NCBI RefSeq assembly: GCF_954871325.1
Contig: NC_088776.1
Coordinates: 6,517,985-6,581,984 of the forward strand
DNA length: 64,000 bases
Source: Gordionus sp. m RMFG-2023
Taxonomy: Eukaryota > Nematomorpha > Gordioida > Chordodea > Parachordodidae
Direction of reading: 5' to 3'
Every line of letters starts with the position of its first letter. Within the stretch, counting starts at the first letter, position 1. The notes beneath the pieces are model-generated. The model saw only the letters and a program-made list of their open reading frames with translations. It did not search any database and was not told where the DNA came from. The position numbers were made by a program, and so were the translations under genes. Below, piece by piece: positions 36,801-48,349 of the stretch.

Positions 36801-37921
36801 TGAAAGTAAAATAAGCAAAAGTTAATAATTTTTTTAAATAATGATGATAAAATTTATAGAAATAAAAGGTGGAAAATCAAAACTTTAAAAAAGTACCATT
36901 GCTTGCATTAAATGAACTTAAAGATCTCCTATAAAATCTATGGTTAAACTTAATTATCACCCCTCTCTACCCAGCAAAATACTTGCTACATATGATTTGT
37001 TGATGTCTTAAAAATATAACCTTAAAACAATTTAAATCATCCTGCTAGATTTTAAAAAAATCCTAAAATATAATTTTATTTTCATTCAGATGATAATCAA
37101 ATCTCTAAAAACAAAGCAGTTTTATTGATTTTTTTAAATTAATTTAACTTTATAAAAATGTTAATTTAAATTAAAGAGGCAGGAGTAAAAAAAATAAAAA
37201 ATTTATAAAGCTTTATTTTTGATGACCTCTATTATAGAGCTAATATTTAATTTTTAACTTTAATATTCAAATAAAAACATATAAAAATAATTTTTATGAA
37301 AATTAAAAGGGGTTAAAGTTAAAAAAAATAGGCAGATTGTTGATTTATGTATGGGAACATGGCTGTTTCAAGAACTTAAACTGGTTAATCTTTTTCTATA
37401 TTGATATATGATTGTGAAATTTCCAAAACCGAATTTTATAAATCAGATATAAATTTAATAGGGAATTAAACTTCTTGGCATTTTATACAATATTTTATAG
37501 AAAATTTGACAAATTGTGTATTTTGGCAAATATTATTAAAATGTTTTAAGAATAAATATATATTTTTAAATTAAATAAAAATATTAGTTTTCAAATATAT
37601 ATGATTTAATTTAGGGCAATATATAATAAAAACATTTAATAAATATATAATAATTATTGGTTTATATATTAAAGTTTAAAATAGGTACTTGATTTCATAT
37701 GGATACACAAATTCAATCATAAAATTTTTGTCAATCTCATTATAACATTTGTTTTTCCAAATTTCAGATAAGTTCCCCATCATTATTTTATACAATTTAT
37801 TAAAGGTTTTTGATAAAAATTGTATTCTAGAGAATGATAGGCCATCCAATACATTAAATATTATAACTTGTATTTCATAAGGTAAAAGACTCAATTTATT
37901 ATCACAAACAGGTGTTATCAT
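30810..37921 (-). CDS. F-box/WD-repeat protein, two exons
   Basis: Exon 1 is 37689-37921, starting at an in-frame ATG; exon 2 is 30810-32352 with acceptor TTTTTACAG. The split codon AA|A joins them in frame to 591 residues. Exon 1 encodes a typical F-box (LSLLPYEIQVIIFNVLDG then IQFLSKTFNKL and EIWKN). Exon 2 opens with the WQTLYASWYSQRKLLSWKYK linker common between F-box and propeller, followed by weak WD blades such as LISGHESGAICQWEI, FCVGFRNGFLSIWEQ and LELKLWSLTFG. F-box/WD proteins are substrate receptors of SCF ubiquitin ligases, binding Skp1 through the F-box. I do not recognise a specific orthologue; the general order resembles FBXW2-type proteins. Exon 2 is markedly GC-richer than its surroundings and lacks introns, while the intron (32353-37688) holds a retrotransposon fossil. 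Confidence 0.82.
32955..33095. repeat. GC-spiked GGCCCGGGC-type repeat
   Basis: Contains CTTGGCCCGTACCTCGAGCC, CGGTTTCGGGCCGGGCCTAA and CAGGTCGGGTGGGAC in an AT-rich intron. It resembles 25303-25640 and 34780-34945. Probably a decayed DNA-transposon end. Confidence 0.45.
33101..36060 (+). mobile_element. Rearranged Ty3/Gypsy-like LTR-retrotransposon fossil
   Basis: Broken element inside the F-box/WD intron. LTR-like sequence starting TTATGGATGTTAGGATTTT occurs at 33106-33166 and 34379-34440 in the same orientation, and 33480-33660 repeats 34545-34735 directly. The block 33650-33930 is an inverted copy of sequence at about 34230-34510. Polyprotein remains lie at about 33930-34370. An integrase remnant occupies about 35030-35900, with an H2C2-type zinc-binding region and a later SDGGSAFSSEGL stretch. 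It has numerous breaks plus an internal inversion or duplication. The GC content of 33900-36400 is clearly higher than that of the neighbours. Considered old and non-functional. Confidence 0.75.
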
Positions 37922-38131
37922 TTTTTTAATGTCAAAATATAGACATATTTTCACAAAAATAGCTAAATATTACAAAAATTTAATAATAAATTGTTTCTAT
38001 ATATTTAATTTATATGAATAGATCTGTGGCTACGGAACAATTAATATCTTTTTAAACCTTCATGGAATAAGTGATAATAAGCAGGCTCCAGTAATTCATA
38101 AATGTTATTACTCAAAAATTATTACTATATT

Positions 38132-38266
38132 TTAGTCTGGATTCTTTAGTAGCTTAATATTATCAGGTAAAGTATTTATTTTATTCTGTTGTTCTTGAGT
38201 TATAAAAGGTTTTTGTGCCTGGTAATACCCCACCTTGTCATTCGTGCAACTTTTTATCTGCAGCAT
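38132..38266 (-). CDS. Possible small protein or terminal exon (44 aa)
   Basis: An open frame starting ATG CTG CAG and ending TAA reads MLQIKSCTNDKVGYYQAQKP followed by FITQEQQNKINTLPDNIKLL and KNPD. Its composition is markedly more protein-like than the surrounding AT-rich sequence, and the GCTGCAG at its start is also a good splice acceptor. It may therefore be a complete short gene or the last exon (38132-38257) of a longer minus-strand gene. I do not recognise a family. It lies about 200 bp upstream of the F-box/WD start codon on the same strand. No upstream exon could be assigned with confidence. Confidence 0.35.
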   Translation of the reverse strand: MLQIKSCTNDKVGYYQAQKPFITQEQQNKINTLPDNIKLLKNPD

Positions 38267-40522
38267 ATATAAACATAAATAGACATTTTATATAGATCAT
38301 TTTTATTAATAAAAAATATTAATATTTAAACCTTTGATCAATATTTCAAATCATCAATTTTATTAAAATTTTTTTTATATCATATGACATTTTAAAATAA
38401 TTTGTTCGCTTTTTTGACTCTTTTGACAAATTTTAAATTATAGCATATCTGAAGGAGGGGGAGGGGATTCCACTTAGACATTCGAGTTATTTTTTTACCT
38501 GTGCTATAAATAAAGGGCATTAGTCAAATCATACAAAATATTAGTATTTGTAGCTGAGCTGAATTTGTCTATATTGAGTTACACTTTATTCTCAAATACT
38601 AAATTCCAAAATTGATTGTTAGATTTTAAGTTATTTAAATAATGGAGATTGATAATATACTTGATAATCAGTTTTAACTTATCCAGTTTCTATAATACAT
38701 TTTTTTTCCAGATACCGTTGTTAGGGCTAAAGTTAGTATGAAAATGATTAATTTCTTTTTTCAAATTTTGAGGCTGTTATTCTTTTTCGAGAGTCAGTTT
38801 CTTTGTATTAAATTTATAGGTAAAAATTTTTTAATAAATTATCAGCAATACAATACAATTCATATTAAAAAATTTTTAAAAAAGAGTTAATATATATTTT
38901 TTAAAAAATCACTTAACTTTGTACGCACATTTAGCATGATTTTCTATTTATTTATTTAAAAATTAAGCAATTTTATATTTGTTCCCGGTGCATTATCAAC
39001 GTTGTAATGATAACTTATTTATTTAAATGGCCCTTATTTTTTAAAATAGAATTAGTATAAAAATTACAAGGATAGCAATGTATCCCTTACTTCTATGAAC
39101 GCTTAGTCACTAAAAGATAGCTTCTTGACTATACTTTTAAAATTTATAAAAACAGTTAATAATCATATCAATAACTTAATTAACCTTAAAAGATCAAAGG
39201 AAATAATTTAATTTTACTTATATTTTTTTATATAACTACATTGGGTAATATTATATTATATGAAAACAAATCGGTATATTTTATTTAAAATAGAGTAGAA
39301 GTTGTCTAATTTCGGTTCTTGATAATTCGGGCTGCTCCTTAATTTAAAAATTTTAAATCCTAATTAAATTGCTATCATTTACTATTAGAATACAAAAGGT
39401 TAAAAAATTGGGCACTGCCCTTTATTAGCCACAATTTATCAAATCTTTAACAACTCTCTCTATGCCTCATTTGGGGGTGGAGGGAGAACAAGAAATTTGG
39501 GCATTCTCATAAAAAATAATAATCATATAATATATTTAAGCATAGGCTACATCCTTCCCCTACATTATAATTGATGGCATAATTAAAAATAAATTATTAT
39601 ATAATTTATTTTAAGAACAGATAAGTAATATTTAAACGATATTTATAATTTATATAGGAGACTAAGGCCATTTTACATTCTTCCAAACGTCCTTTTTTGA
39701 CCAATTGGGATTTCCTCTCATTAGAATATGTATAATTATTATAATTCAATATTTTAAAATAAAATTGGGTACACGAGCAAACGCTTCTCTTCTAATGTTC
39801 GTAAATGAAACAAATTTCATTCATGTTATATCCAGCTTTTTATAATTAATCAAAATCAATAGATGTTTTAAAAGTTATTCGCCGTAAATACGCTTCTTAA
39901 TAATATAAGAGAGAATATGGTCAAAAGTCAAAATGTGTAATAGTGCTTAATGGTATAAAATATCTGGATAGTAAATATAAAAAAATTTATATTTTCAATA
40001 AAATAAAATCATATTTTTATTTGTAAACACTAAATACCTTATTTTTAAATTTAATGTCACAAAAAATTGAATTAATAAAATATAAAAAATAAAAACAACT
40101 TTATTTTCTTTTAATAATTTTTTAAAAAAATATGAAACAACTTGAAACATACTTAAAAATATCACGCTACTTTGTAAATTCTAGGAATTTTTTTTGTTTA
40201 CGAATTTTTAAAAATTAAATAATAAATATTTCAGCGATGTTTTAATACAAAAATAAAAAACCAGGGAAGGTAAATTTTGATCAGTTTTTCAAAATAAGTC
40301 TCCGAATAAGGAAGAAATAGTAAAATAAAAATTTTTCCTTACATCAGGGCAAGGCAGGTAGAAAGAAATAAATATAAAAAAATTGTCCTGGCATATAAAA
40401 AGATAAATTATATATATTTTCTCACTCTTTATGCTTCCTTTTTTTTCTAGCTTTATATATTTATTTTTTTATATTCCATTTTAATAATTCTATTTACAAA
40501 TGTATAAATGTTATGGGTATGC

Positions 40523-40736
40523 TAGTGTTGTTAAACGGCTTGTTTTGAGCCGACAGCTAACTCAATATTTTAGCCAGAAAAATATTGCTTAAGCCTTGAG
40601 ATTTCGCTAATAGATGTCCAAACTTTTGTTCCTTCTACAAACAAAATCTTCAAGCTTGCGTAATATTATTCTGGATGAAATATTGAGTTAGCCGTTTTTA
40701 AAATTCGGCTCAAAACGAGCCATTTAACAACACCAT
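40523..40736. mobile_element. TAGTGTTGTT-family MITE, best-preserved copy
   Basis: About 214 bp. It starts TAGTGTTGTTAAACGGCTTG and ends GAGCCATTTAACAACACCA. Sub-terminal TCGTTTTGAGCC-type blocks and TAACTCAATATTTTAGCCAG pair across the element with CTGGATGAAATATTGAGTTA. It has the clearest terminal repeats of the family and no coding capacity. Confidence 0.9.
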
Positions 40737-42800
40737 GTATGACTTTGGAACAAAAACCTATCAATTGATGGATGTTGTAATTAGATAAATATATAAAAAA
40801 GACCGCTAGATATTGATATCTTGTTTGAGGAGATTATGCTCTCTATTTATCTCTTAAATTATCACAATTAATTCTCTTGTGATTTATTATAAGTTATTTT
40901 GTTTATCCCATTCAAATTACTTTTTCTGAAATTCCCACTTTTAATTTAAAATAAAACATATTATTTTATTTTCGAAATTTTAACATTTATTTATAATCAA
41001 ATCCAAAAAATCATAATTTTTTTTATATAATTAGCAAGAAAATAAATATATTTTATTTATGGATCCTATACCCCTGAATATAATATATATTGTCAATATT
41101 TTTTTAGTGTATAGTCTGAACCCCGGGTCTGTGCTCAGAGCAGGCTTGAGCACAAAATTGGGTCGTAAATTTTACGACCAAGCAAATTAACAATACTACT
41201 TTGACCCCTTCACTTAAAAGGTTCCAAGTCTGGTGCAGCCAGAATATCAGGGTTAACATCCTTGGTAATAATCATAAATAAGCTTTAGGCGGTGTCCTTA
41301 ATATATTTAAAAAAAACTCAAAATTTACAAATTTTCGCAAATAAATAAAATTATAAACATGTCCAAAATCTTTAATTCGTTTTTTTTAAAAAAGTTTTGC
41401 AAAAATTAAAATAAAAAAACGGGAAAAAAAAACAAGAATAAAATATGAAAAATATCAATGCCACCTAATACTTTAAATATTACTTACTAAAAATAATAAA
41501 TTTTTGTAAATGACGAAAAATATTTTGGAATAGTATATTTTATTTTTACATTAAAAATAACTTATGTAATTTTTTGTTTTTAAATTAATAGATTTATTTA
41601 TTTATATTTTTGATAATTAAGACACAGCAAAATAATTCTCCAAATATCGAAGACCCAAAGGATTATTTTAACAATTTACTGCGCATTTTTAAATTTCAAG
41701 GAATGTCACCCCTTAGCGTCGGTGGCCCACTTGACTTGATGGCAGAATATCATTAATAGAATATATAATTTATCATTAAAAAAAATAAGCGATTGGGAGG
41801 TTGATTAAGACAATATGCAAAAATATTGTCTAGCAAATCTTTATTAAAATTATAATTCTATATAATATGCATCACAAAATGTTATATTGTTATTTATTAA
41901 ATTATAAAATTTGTAAATAAATAAATAACTTATAAAATTCAAATATATCGTATAGAAAAAGATTAAAAATTGATATATAAAAAATATTCCATAATTTATA
42001 TATATAAAAAAATATTAATACTTATATATAAATAACATTTTAATTGAAAATAGATTTCGATATTTACTATATTCAAATTCGTGGCATTTTAAGTGATATC
42101 GCAGTTATGAGTATATTGATTGCATGATAAATATATGATATAAAAGAAATTATATTTTTTTAACCTTTGAGAGCATTCGGGACATATAGAGAGCCTAGAG
42201 TTTAAAAAATAAGTTACTTAAAATAGGAGAGGTACAACAGTCTGGATTTTTCAGTAGCCTTATAATTTTGGCTAAACAACATGCATTCAAAATTTTTGAG
42301 TGCTTTTTTTTGGGGGGGGGGGGATATCTAAAATTTTTAGTGAATTTTGATGAGCTTAACATTTTTTGTAAAAAAAATGCTTATAATTCAATATAAATGG
42401 GTATTTTTGGCTAGAAATCGTTTCAATTTGTTCATAAATATAAATGATAAAAAAATAAAGAGTATTATTGATGTTAAAAATAATATGGAATAAAAAAAAA
42501 TTGATAAAATAGTTATTTGGGTCGAATTTATAATAAATAATTATCATATTAGATAGATGAATTTTTAAAAAAATATATATTTTATAAATATTATGGATGA
42601 AAAAATAAATTAATGCCTGAGCCTTACCCCATAAATGCTCTCGCGTTACTTTTTTTCTTCAAAGAATACTCTCAAGGATTAAAATGTATCTAATTCGGAT
42701 CGATAATTAATTATGTATCACTATCATGTTTCCAGTTTAAAGCTAAGTCCCGATTATAAAGCGTAGTATACTATTTTATTTTTTTTAAAAAAAATGGTTT

Positions 42801-45800
42801 TTAAGTGGGACGCGGAATAGGGCGAATGAGAAAATATCTAAATGACGAGACGCTACAGCTAATTTGCGAATTTTTATGGCGCCCTTTTTTTTCGCTGTCG
42901 CAGGGAAAGGGGAGCAATGGTAATCCTTTGCTAACGTGATAATCGACGAGTTCTTTGATCCCACCGTCGAAGATTTTGTTGGCGGATCTGACGATACCCG
43001 TTTCGGGGTCCACTAACAAAAAATGCTTAACCACCGATGACCGAACCTGCGCTTGCTTGGTGTTTTTGTCCGATTCCTCGTGATGGATATCCATGGTTTC
43101 ACTCGATTTCATGCCGACACACGACAAAACAAACTGCCATTGGCACAGCGCACTTCGTCTGACCAAAAAATCGCCGGGAGATTTCAAAAGATGTTCACTC
43201 ACAATTCGATTGGTTGCGATGGAATGGTACCAAGGTTGGTTTAGGATTGGCATCTCAAAGATTTCCGGATCTTTATATAAAATTTCATTATTTTTTTTAA
43301 AAAAAACGCATAATATAAAACATAAATTCTAAAAATTATTTTTCTTTTTACCAAACGTTGTTTTTGAGCGAGCATTAAGTTCTCGATCGAATTCCAGAGT
43401 ATTTAATTCGTTTAAATTTAGTGCCTGAGCCATAAAATTCTTATTTTTCTAATAAAATATATATAGTATTAAAAACATCGGAAATTAACTTTTAGTTATA
43501 CCTCAACGGGTGAAACGTCAATCAAATTTCCTAGTAAACGTATCGTGTCTTGTTTAAATTGTAAACTAAATAGAGATTAAATAAATGTAATATTGGTTAA
43601 TAAATTCTCTTAAACTAAAATATTCCGATTTTACGAATAGATTATTTTTTAAATTATTCGAAAAATAATATTTATGATATTTAATCTAGAATATTCAAAT
43701 AAATTATTCGTAATATATTTGAATATTATTCATTCATCCAATTCGTTTGTAATGAATATCAGATTTGAAAGAAAAACGGCCAAACTGAATTCTGAGCAAA
43801 AAACTCAACTTCCAAGTTTTAAGTCCGAAAAGATAACCCAGCCTTAGAGATAGCGACGGGGGGGGGGGTCAAATCTTATCTCAAGGCACGGTAGATTTAT
43901 TAAGGTATGCGTCAAAAACACAATAATTAGAGATATTTTTATTACGTATATTTGGCGTGTCAAAATCAACTTCAAATAGTCGAATTGAACAGTTTTAAAA
44001 GGATACAAGTTTAAAGAGTCTCCCTTCCCCCACCCATCTGGATTAAAAAATAATTCTCTCACCAGAGAGAAAAAAATATTTTAGTATAGCAATCAGTTTT
44101 GCATATCATAAATTTATTTTTGTTATAGTGAAATTTAATATGATATATAGTGGGCTAAGCGTATAAACTTATACTTGTATTAAGGCACAGGAAAATTCTG
44201 ATCATCATTTTTAAAAAAACAAATTATTCTTTAAGGGCTATAACTTAATTAAATAAGATATTATCTATTCTATATCTTACAAATACCAACTTTTATCTAA
44301 AAATTTATTTACAGATATGACATTTTTATAATTTTAAAAAAGCTACGAGGGAGTACAACTTATTACCAGTGACATACGAGTCAGGTTTGGCTCATATTTT
44401 AATTTTATAAAATATACCCGCGCCAGGCATAAATTTTTTTAAAATAATACCCAAGCCAAACCAAATATTTCAAATCACCATTATTATATATATAAATTAA
44501 AAATAATTAGAACATATTTTAAAAAAATCAAGGATGGGCAGAGCCAAAAAATTTTTTAAATCCATGCAGGCCAAGCAAATGGTACCTCAACAGGCCTCTG
44601 TTTATTACTAAACAGCCAGATACATCTTAGACTAAGCAGACTAAATAGTAAGATAGAAAAAAAAGATAAAAAACCATAACCAATGCTGCCAAACACCTAA
44701 AACAAGCTTAAATAGGTTGTCCCAGTTCAAAAGATGTTTAGCCTGAGGTTAATAGAAATAAGTATCAAAAATAAGTCAAACCAGTCACACCCTGTAACTT
44801 TTTTTTAATTTTAAAGGCAGTTATAAGTGAATATTCTGATTAAAACACTTTAAAAATAATATATACATATTATTTATTATTCTTTACCTAATAGTATATA
44901 AAATAATGACAAAAAAAATCAATGTAAACATTGGTATCAGAGTTGTTTAGGATAAATAATGGCAACTTTAGGATTGGTAAAAAAATTGTGGATTAGTGCA
45001 GCCCTAACTATAATTATTGGCTCTGCTTCCAGTTCAAAAGTAGTTCTGGTTGGAATTTTTTTCACAGTAGTGAGGGTTCTAAGTTCTAGCTCCCTCAGTT
45101 TGGTTAATAAGCACTGTAATAAATTTAAGTGATTAATCCTCCCCTCTATAATTAATCGGAACATTTTCTTTGGTATCTGATATATTGTATTGGTATTGTA
45201 AGCGAGCTCCAGATACATACAATATATAAATCATTTGCTCATATTAGAACTAGTTGTAATATTAAAATTTCTGGTTTCCAAATTTAAATTATTGTGATAC
45301 TTTATCTATTGTTTTCTCTATATAAAAGAATTTCTGCATAACTTTTAAAATTTTATGTAGTATTATCAAAATACATTTCCTATAAATATTTTTTTCTTTT
45401 AAAAATTTAATCTTACATAATTAAAATTATATTTCAAAAAATTTTTAAGATGATAAATTCCAAATACCATATTTCACATCTTTGATAATTTTTTATATTA
45501 TTTACCTGGAGCATTAAACATTATTATCTCAAATTCATTTTTTACAAGAGTTATTCAGATTTTATTTTCTTATTTGTAAAGATTTATTTCAATATAAATA
45601 TTGTTAATAAGTCAACTGTTTCTGAATTTTGATTTTCCAGATTTATTTTTGCTATAAATGGTTCCCAAACTGTGATTTTTGTTAATATCTTTGTAACTTA
45701 AAAGTGGTTAACAAAATACAAATTTTACTTATTTAAAATAACATTTATTTTATAAAAAAATGTATTAAATTTATTGACTAATAGTTAACCCCCTATTGCA

Positions 45801-46779
45801 CCTTGTAAACCGGAGGCAACACATCAAATATTTTAATATATATATTTCAATAAATGATTTGATGTTCCAATAAGCATTGTGTATTTCAGTTGATAATGTA
45901 AAATACATAGGAATCCTAAAAAAAAATTTCATGATAGCTTGCAATAGAGGGTTAATGCTATATATTTGTATGGGTACTCGATTTGATCTTGAACATTGTT
46001 TGTCCCACTAACAAATATATTGAGATTGTTTTGATTAATATTGAGATTTTGTTGTTTGCCCTTTCTCCTATTTATTAGCCTATTTGCATTTTTCTTTGTC
46101 TTAACAATATCAAATTGTATGATAAATATTTTGCCCATTACATTTATTATTTCATTAGATTTTTCAGAACACTCTGCTTTCAGCACATAACATTTACGAA
46201 TGTTATCATTAGGATCTTTGGCTATATAAGCAAAATAATCCTTTAGATCCTAATTTTTATTTAAAATTAATATATACTTATGTTATATATTTAATTACAT
46301 TTACTCCAGTAGAGGAAAATGAAATATAACTTGGTGATACTTGTGATATGATCTGATTATTGTCATTTAATTTTAATATGATTTCATGGCAATTCATATG
46401 TAATGTAACATCTTCATTAAAATGGTCTAAATTTAGTTGTTGATCTAATTTTTTCACATTAGATATAACAAATTGCTAAATAAAAATGTATAATTAAATT
46501 TTAGATATAAAATATTTAAACCTTGAGATTCATTGTATTTTTAGAAATATTATTCTCACTAATTTTTTTTATAGAATTTCTAAAGGTGTAATTAATAATA
46601 GAATTTATTAGTTAATACTAACAAAGTTAATTGAATTTTGGTTGAGGGTTCAAGCTTTGATATAGGCGTTTTAATAATTTGATATCCATAATACTAACAG
46701 ATAAAATATAATAACACGCTATAAAAAATTATACTTTAACAGGATAATTAATCCCTTTATAAAATTTATCACATTCCAT
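42801..46779 (-). CDS. shc: Shc-type PTB-SH2 adaptor protein
   Basis: Exons in coding order: 46735-46779, 46623-46693, 46522-46579, 46305-46475, 45978-46249, 43502-43565, 43352-43448, 42801-43270; phases close to 415 residues. The PTB domain spans about residues 5-160: it opens KGINYPVKYYGYQIIK (compare Shc KYLGCIEV) and contains DYFAYIAKDPNDNIRKCYVL, a near-diagnostic Shc stretch. A short CH1-like linker follows, ending DPEIFEMPIL, where Shc has its LFDM motif. The SH2 domain begins QPWYHSIATNRIVSEHLLK; the phosphotyrosine-binding Arg297 in GDFLVRRS and HFLLVDPETGIVR are intact. About 24 extra residues sit between two SH2 strands. Shc proteins couple activated receptors to downstream signalling in the cytoplasm. 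Unusually, no tyrosine is present in the linker, so the usual Grb2-binding sites are absent unless an exon in the 2.4-kb intron was missed. Confidence 0.9.
44370..44600. repeat. GC-spiked decayed element in Shc intron
   Basis: Shows ACGAGTCAGGTTTGGCTC, ACCCGCGCCAGGCAT and GGATGGGCAGAGCC motifs spaced by AT-rich sequence, like the other GC-spiked repeats in this window. Lies in the large Shc intron 43566-45977. Confidence 0.35.
44600..44815. repeat. Dispersed repeat, copy 2
   Basis: Partner of the repeat at 2285-2555; the shared part is the AGTTCAAAA..TAGAAATAAGTATCAAAAATA region. Unknown family. Confidence 0.35.
44937..45218 (-). pseudogene. Unassigned open frame, possibly a transposase relic
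   Basis: A 93-codon open frame in the Shc intron, on the Shc strand, reading FRLIIEGRINHLNLLQCLLT and IIIVRAALIHNFFTNPK. The ALIHNF end vaguely recalls the C-terminus of Harbinger-type nucleases, but no catalytic motif is present. It could also be repeat-derived or an alternative exon. It is not needed for the Shc model. Confidence 0.2.
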
Positions 46780-47015
46780 ATAATAACAAAAATTAAAAAA
46801 AGGGTGTTGTTTAAGTTATGTCAGGCATGTCCTCTAACATCGAATTATCTGATTAACGAATTTTATTATTGGATGAAAATCTTAGAAGGATAACGGTGAC
46901 TAAGCTTTATATATTTATTTTTTTAAAACTACGATAAGCTCTAATTTCTTTAAAATAAAATAATAATATTTTTTGGATCATATATTTTATATGGTTGAAC
47001 TGAATTACCTATACT

Positions 47016-47170
47016 ATTGTAAAAAGCCCGATGCGGGTCGTCGATTTTAAAAAACGTCCCGATTATAGTTATAACCAAAATATTATTATGTAACCCTGGA
47101 AATTTCGCTCATAACTGGCAAGGCTTATATAATATTATTTTCTTAGTCGGCCCAGACTTTATAAAACATC
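47016..47170. mobile_element. Decayed TAGTGTTGTT-family MITE
   Basis: TTGTAAAAAGCCCGATGCGG at the left and CTTAGTCGGCCCAGACTTTA at the right, with the family's internal CCAAAATATTATTATGTAAC arm. It resembles 11781-11959 and 18253-18423. A further partial copy follows at 47232-47350 (ACGGCCAAATTAAATTTTAG). Confidence 0.6.
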
Positions 47171-47473
47171 ATTATGAACAATAATTATAATCATTAAGTT
47201 CAGGCAAATATTTAATGATTTGTTTCAATTTTTGAAACGGCCAAATTAAATTTTAGCCAAATTAATATTATGTCTTGATGTAGAAAATAGAGGTCAAAAT
47301 CTTTTTTCATCTATATCTCCTGGCTAAATAGTATTAAAGAGTGTTTTGGTTAATGATACTTACTACCAAGTGAATGTATGGCAATATTTTAAATACCAAT
47401 CTAATTTGCTAAATACCGACCAAAATTTATTAAAATGTAATAAGACCCTTATTATTTAATATATTAATACGGA

Positions 47474-47626
47474 ATCACGTGGTCGAGTCCGGCCTTCTAT
47501 ATATCATCCCCCCAAGGATGGAACCACCAAGTTAGAATAAGAAAAAAAACATAATCATTCCCGGGATTCGAACCCGGGAGCATAGGATAAGTAAGCCAAG
47601 CTCTTGCCTACTAGGCCATAGAGGCT
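47474..47626 (-). repeat. tRNA-derived SINE
   Basis: On the minus strand, a pol III A box (TGGCCTAGTAGG, 47607-47618) is followed by a B box (GGTTCGAATCC, 47564-47574) within a perfect CCCGGGTTCGAATCCCGGG T-arm. The head is followed by a T-run and about 75 bp of unrelated tail with GATGATATATAGAAGGCC. The would-be acceptor strands do not pair, so this is not a working tRNA; A box, B box and non-tRNA tail fit a SINE. Confidence 0.7.
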
Positions 47627-47851
47627 TTCCAAAAATTACGATTTTTCAAATATATATTATAAATTTATTTGGTAGTGCCTATCCAAATGAAAAATGAACA
47701 AAATTCAAATTTGATAGATGGTACCTTAAGGTACCAAGCATCATTAACCTAGTGTTTTAGTATCGAAATGCACCGAATGCAAAAAAGAACCTTCTATCGA
47801 TCAAATCCTGCACAGGGATGCGCTTGAATCACAAAAAAAGGAAGATATTAT

Positions 47852-48229
47852 TTTCAAAAACCTCTATATCAAACCATAAATATTACAAACCATATCCCAT
47901 AACACAAAACAAACCATAATTTCATAATAATAAGACTCAAATTTATTTATTAAAAACATCAACAACAATCTCTATACATTAACACAAAAAAATATACCAA
48001 AATTTAATATAAATATTATCCATTTCTTCATCTCCCAAAGGTTCACAGTTGACATCTTATTCAATAATTTCCCATCTCCCACTAGGGGTTTTTCCTAACA
48101 ATGAAATACACCCCGTGATCATCATCTCCTCTTCTTCCCCCAAGGAAAACTTAATTCCCCTGTCAGAAAATAACTGACATTTCATGTATTATATTAAATT
48201 TATTTCTTCTTTTTTCAACAATTACAACA
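47852..48229 (-). repeat. 3' LTR of the 47852-50791 element
   Basis: 378-bp direct repeat, nearly identical to 50414-50791. Confidence 0.92.
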
Positions 48230-48274
48230 CGCCCACCCTTCACAAGCCCAGCGTCCCTCTCTCTGTGGTGGTGT

Positions 48275-48349
48275 TGTATCGAATCACCTCTTTGAATTGT
48301 ATCGAATCACCCCTTTGAATTGTATCGAATCACCTTTTTGAATTGTATC
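48275..48349. repeat. 23-bp minisatellite inside the LTR element
   Basis: A little over three copies of a TTGTATCGAATCACC unit followed by a short T-rich and GAA segment. Located just inside the 3' LTR. Confidence 0.9.

Larger units (their letters stand above)
37922..42800. other. Intergenic region between F-box/WD and Shc genes
   Basis: Very AT-rich. I see one possible small gene (38132-38266), one MITE (40523-40736) and poly-purine or poly-G runs such as the one near 42309. No other exon with recognisable similarity was found. Confidence 0.7.

Noticed and set aside
37922-37954. Upstream GTG start for the F-box protein
   Set aside because: Animal genes use ATG; the in-frame ATG at 37919-37921 is preferred.
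43053-43332. Plus-strand open frames over the Shc SH2 exon
   Set aside because: Antisense shadows of a well-supported SH2-coding exon.
47550-47626. Functional tRNA gene
   Set aside because: A and B boxes and a T-arm are present, but the 5' and 3' acceptor strands do not pair and a non-tRNA tail follows; called a SINE instead.
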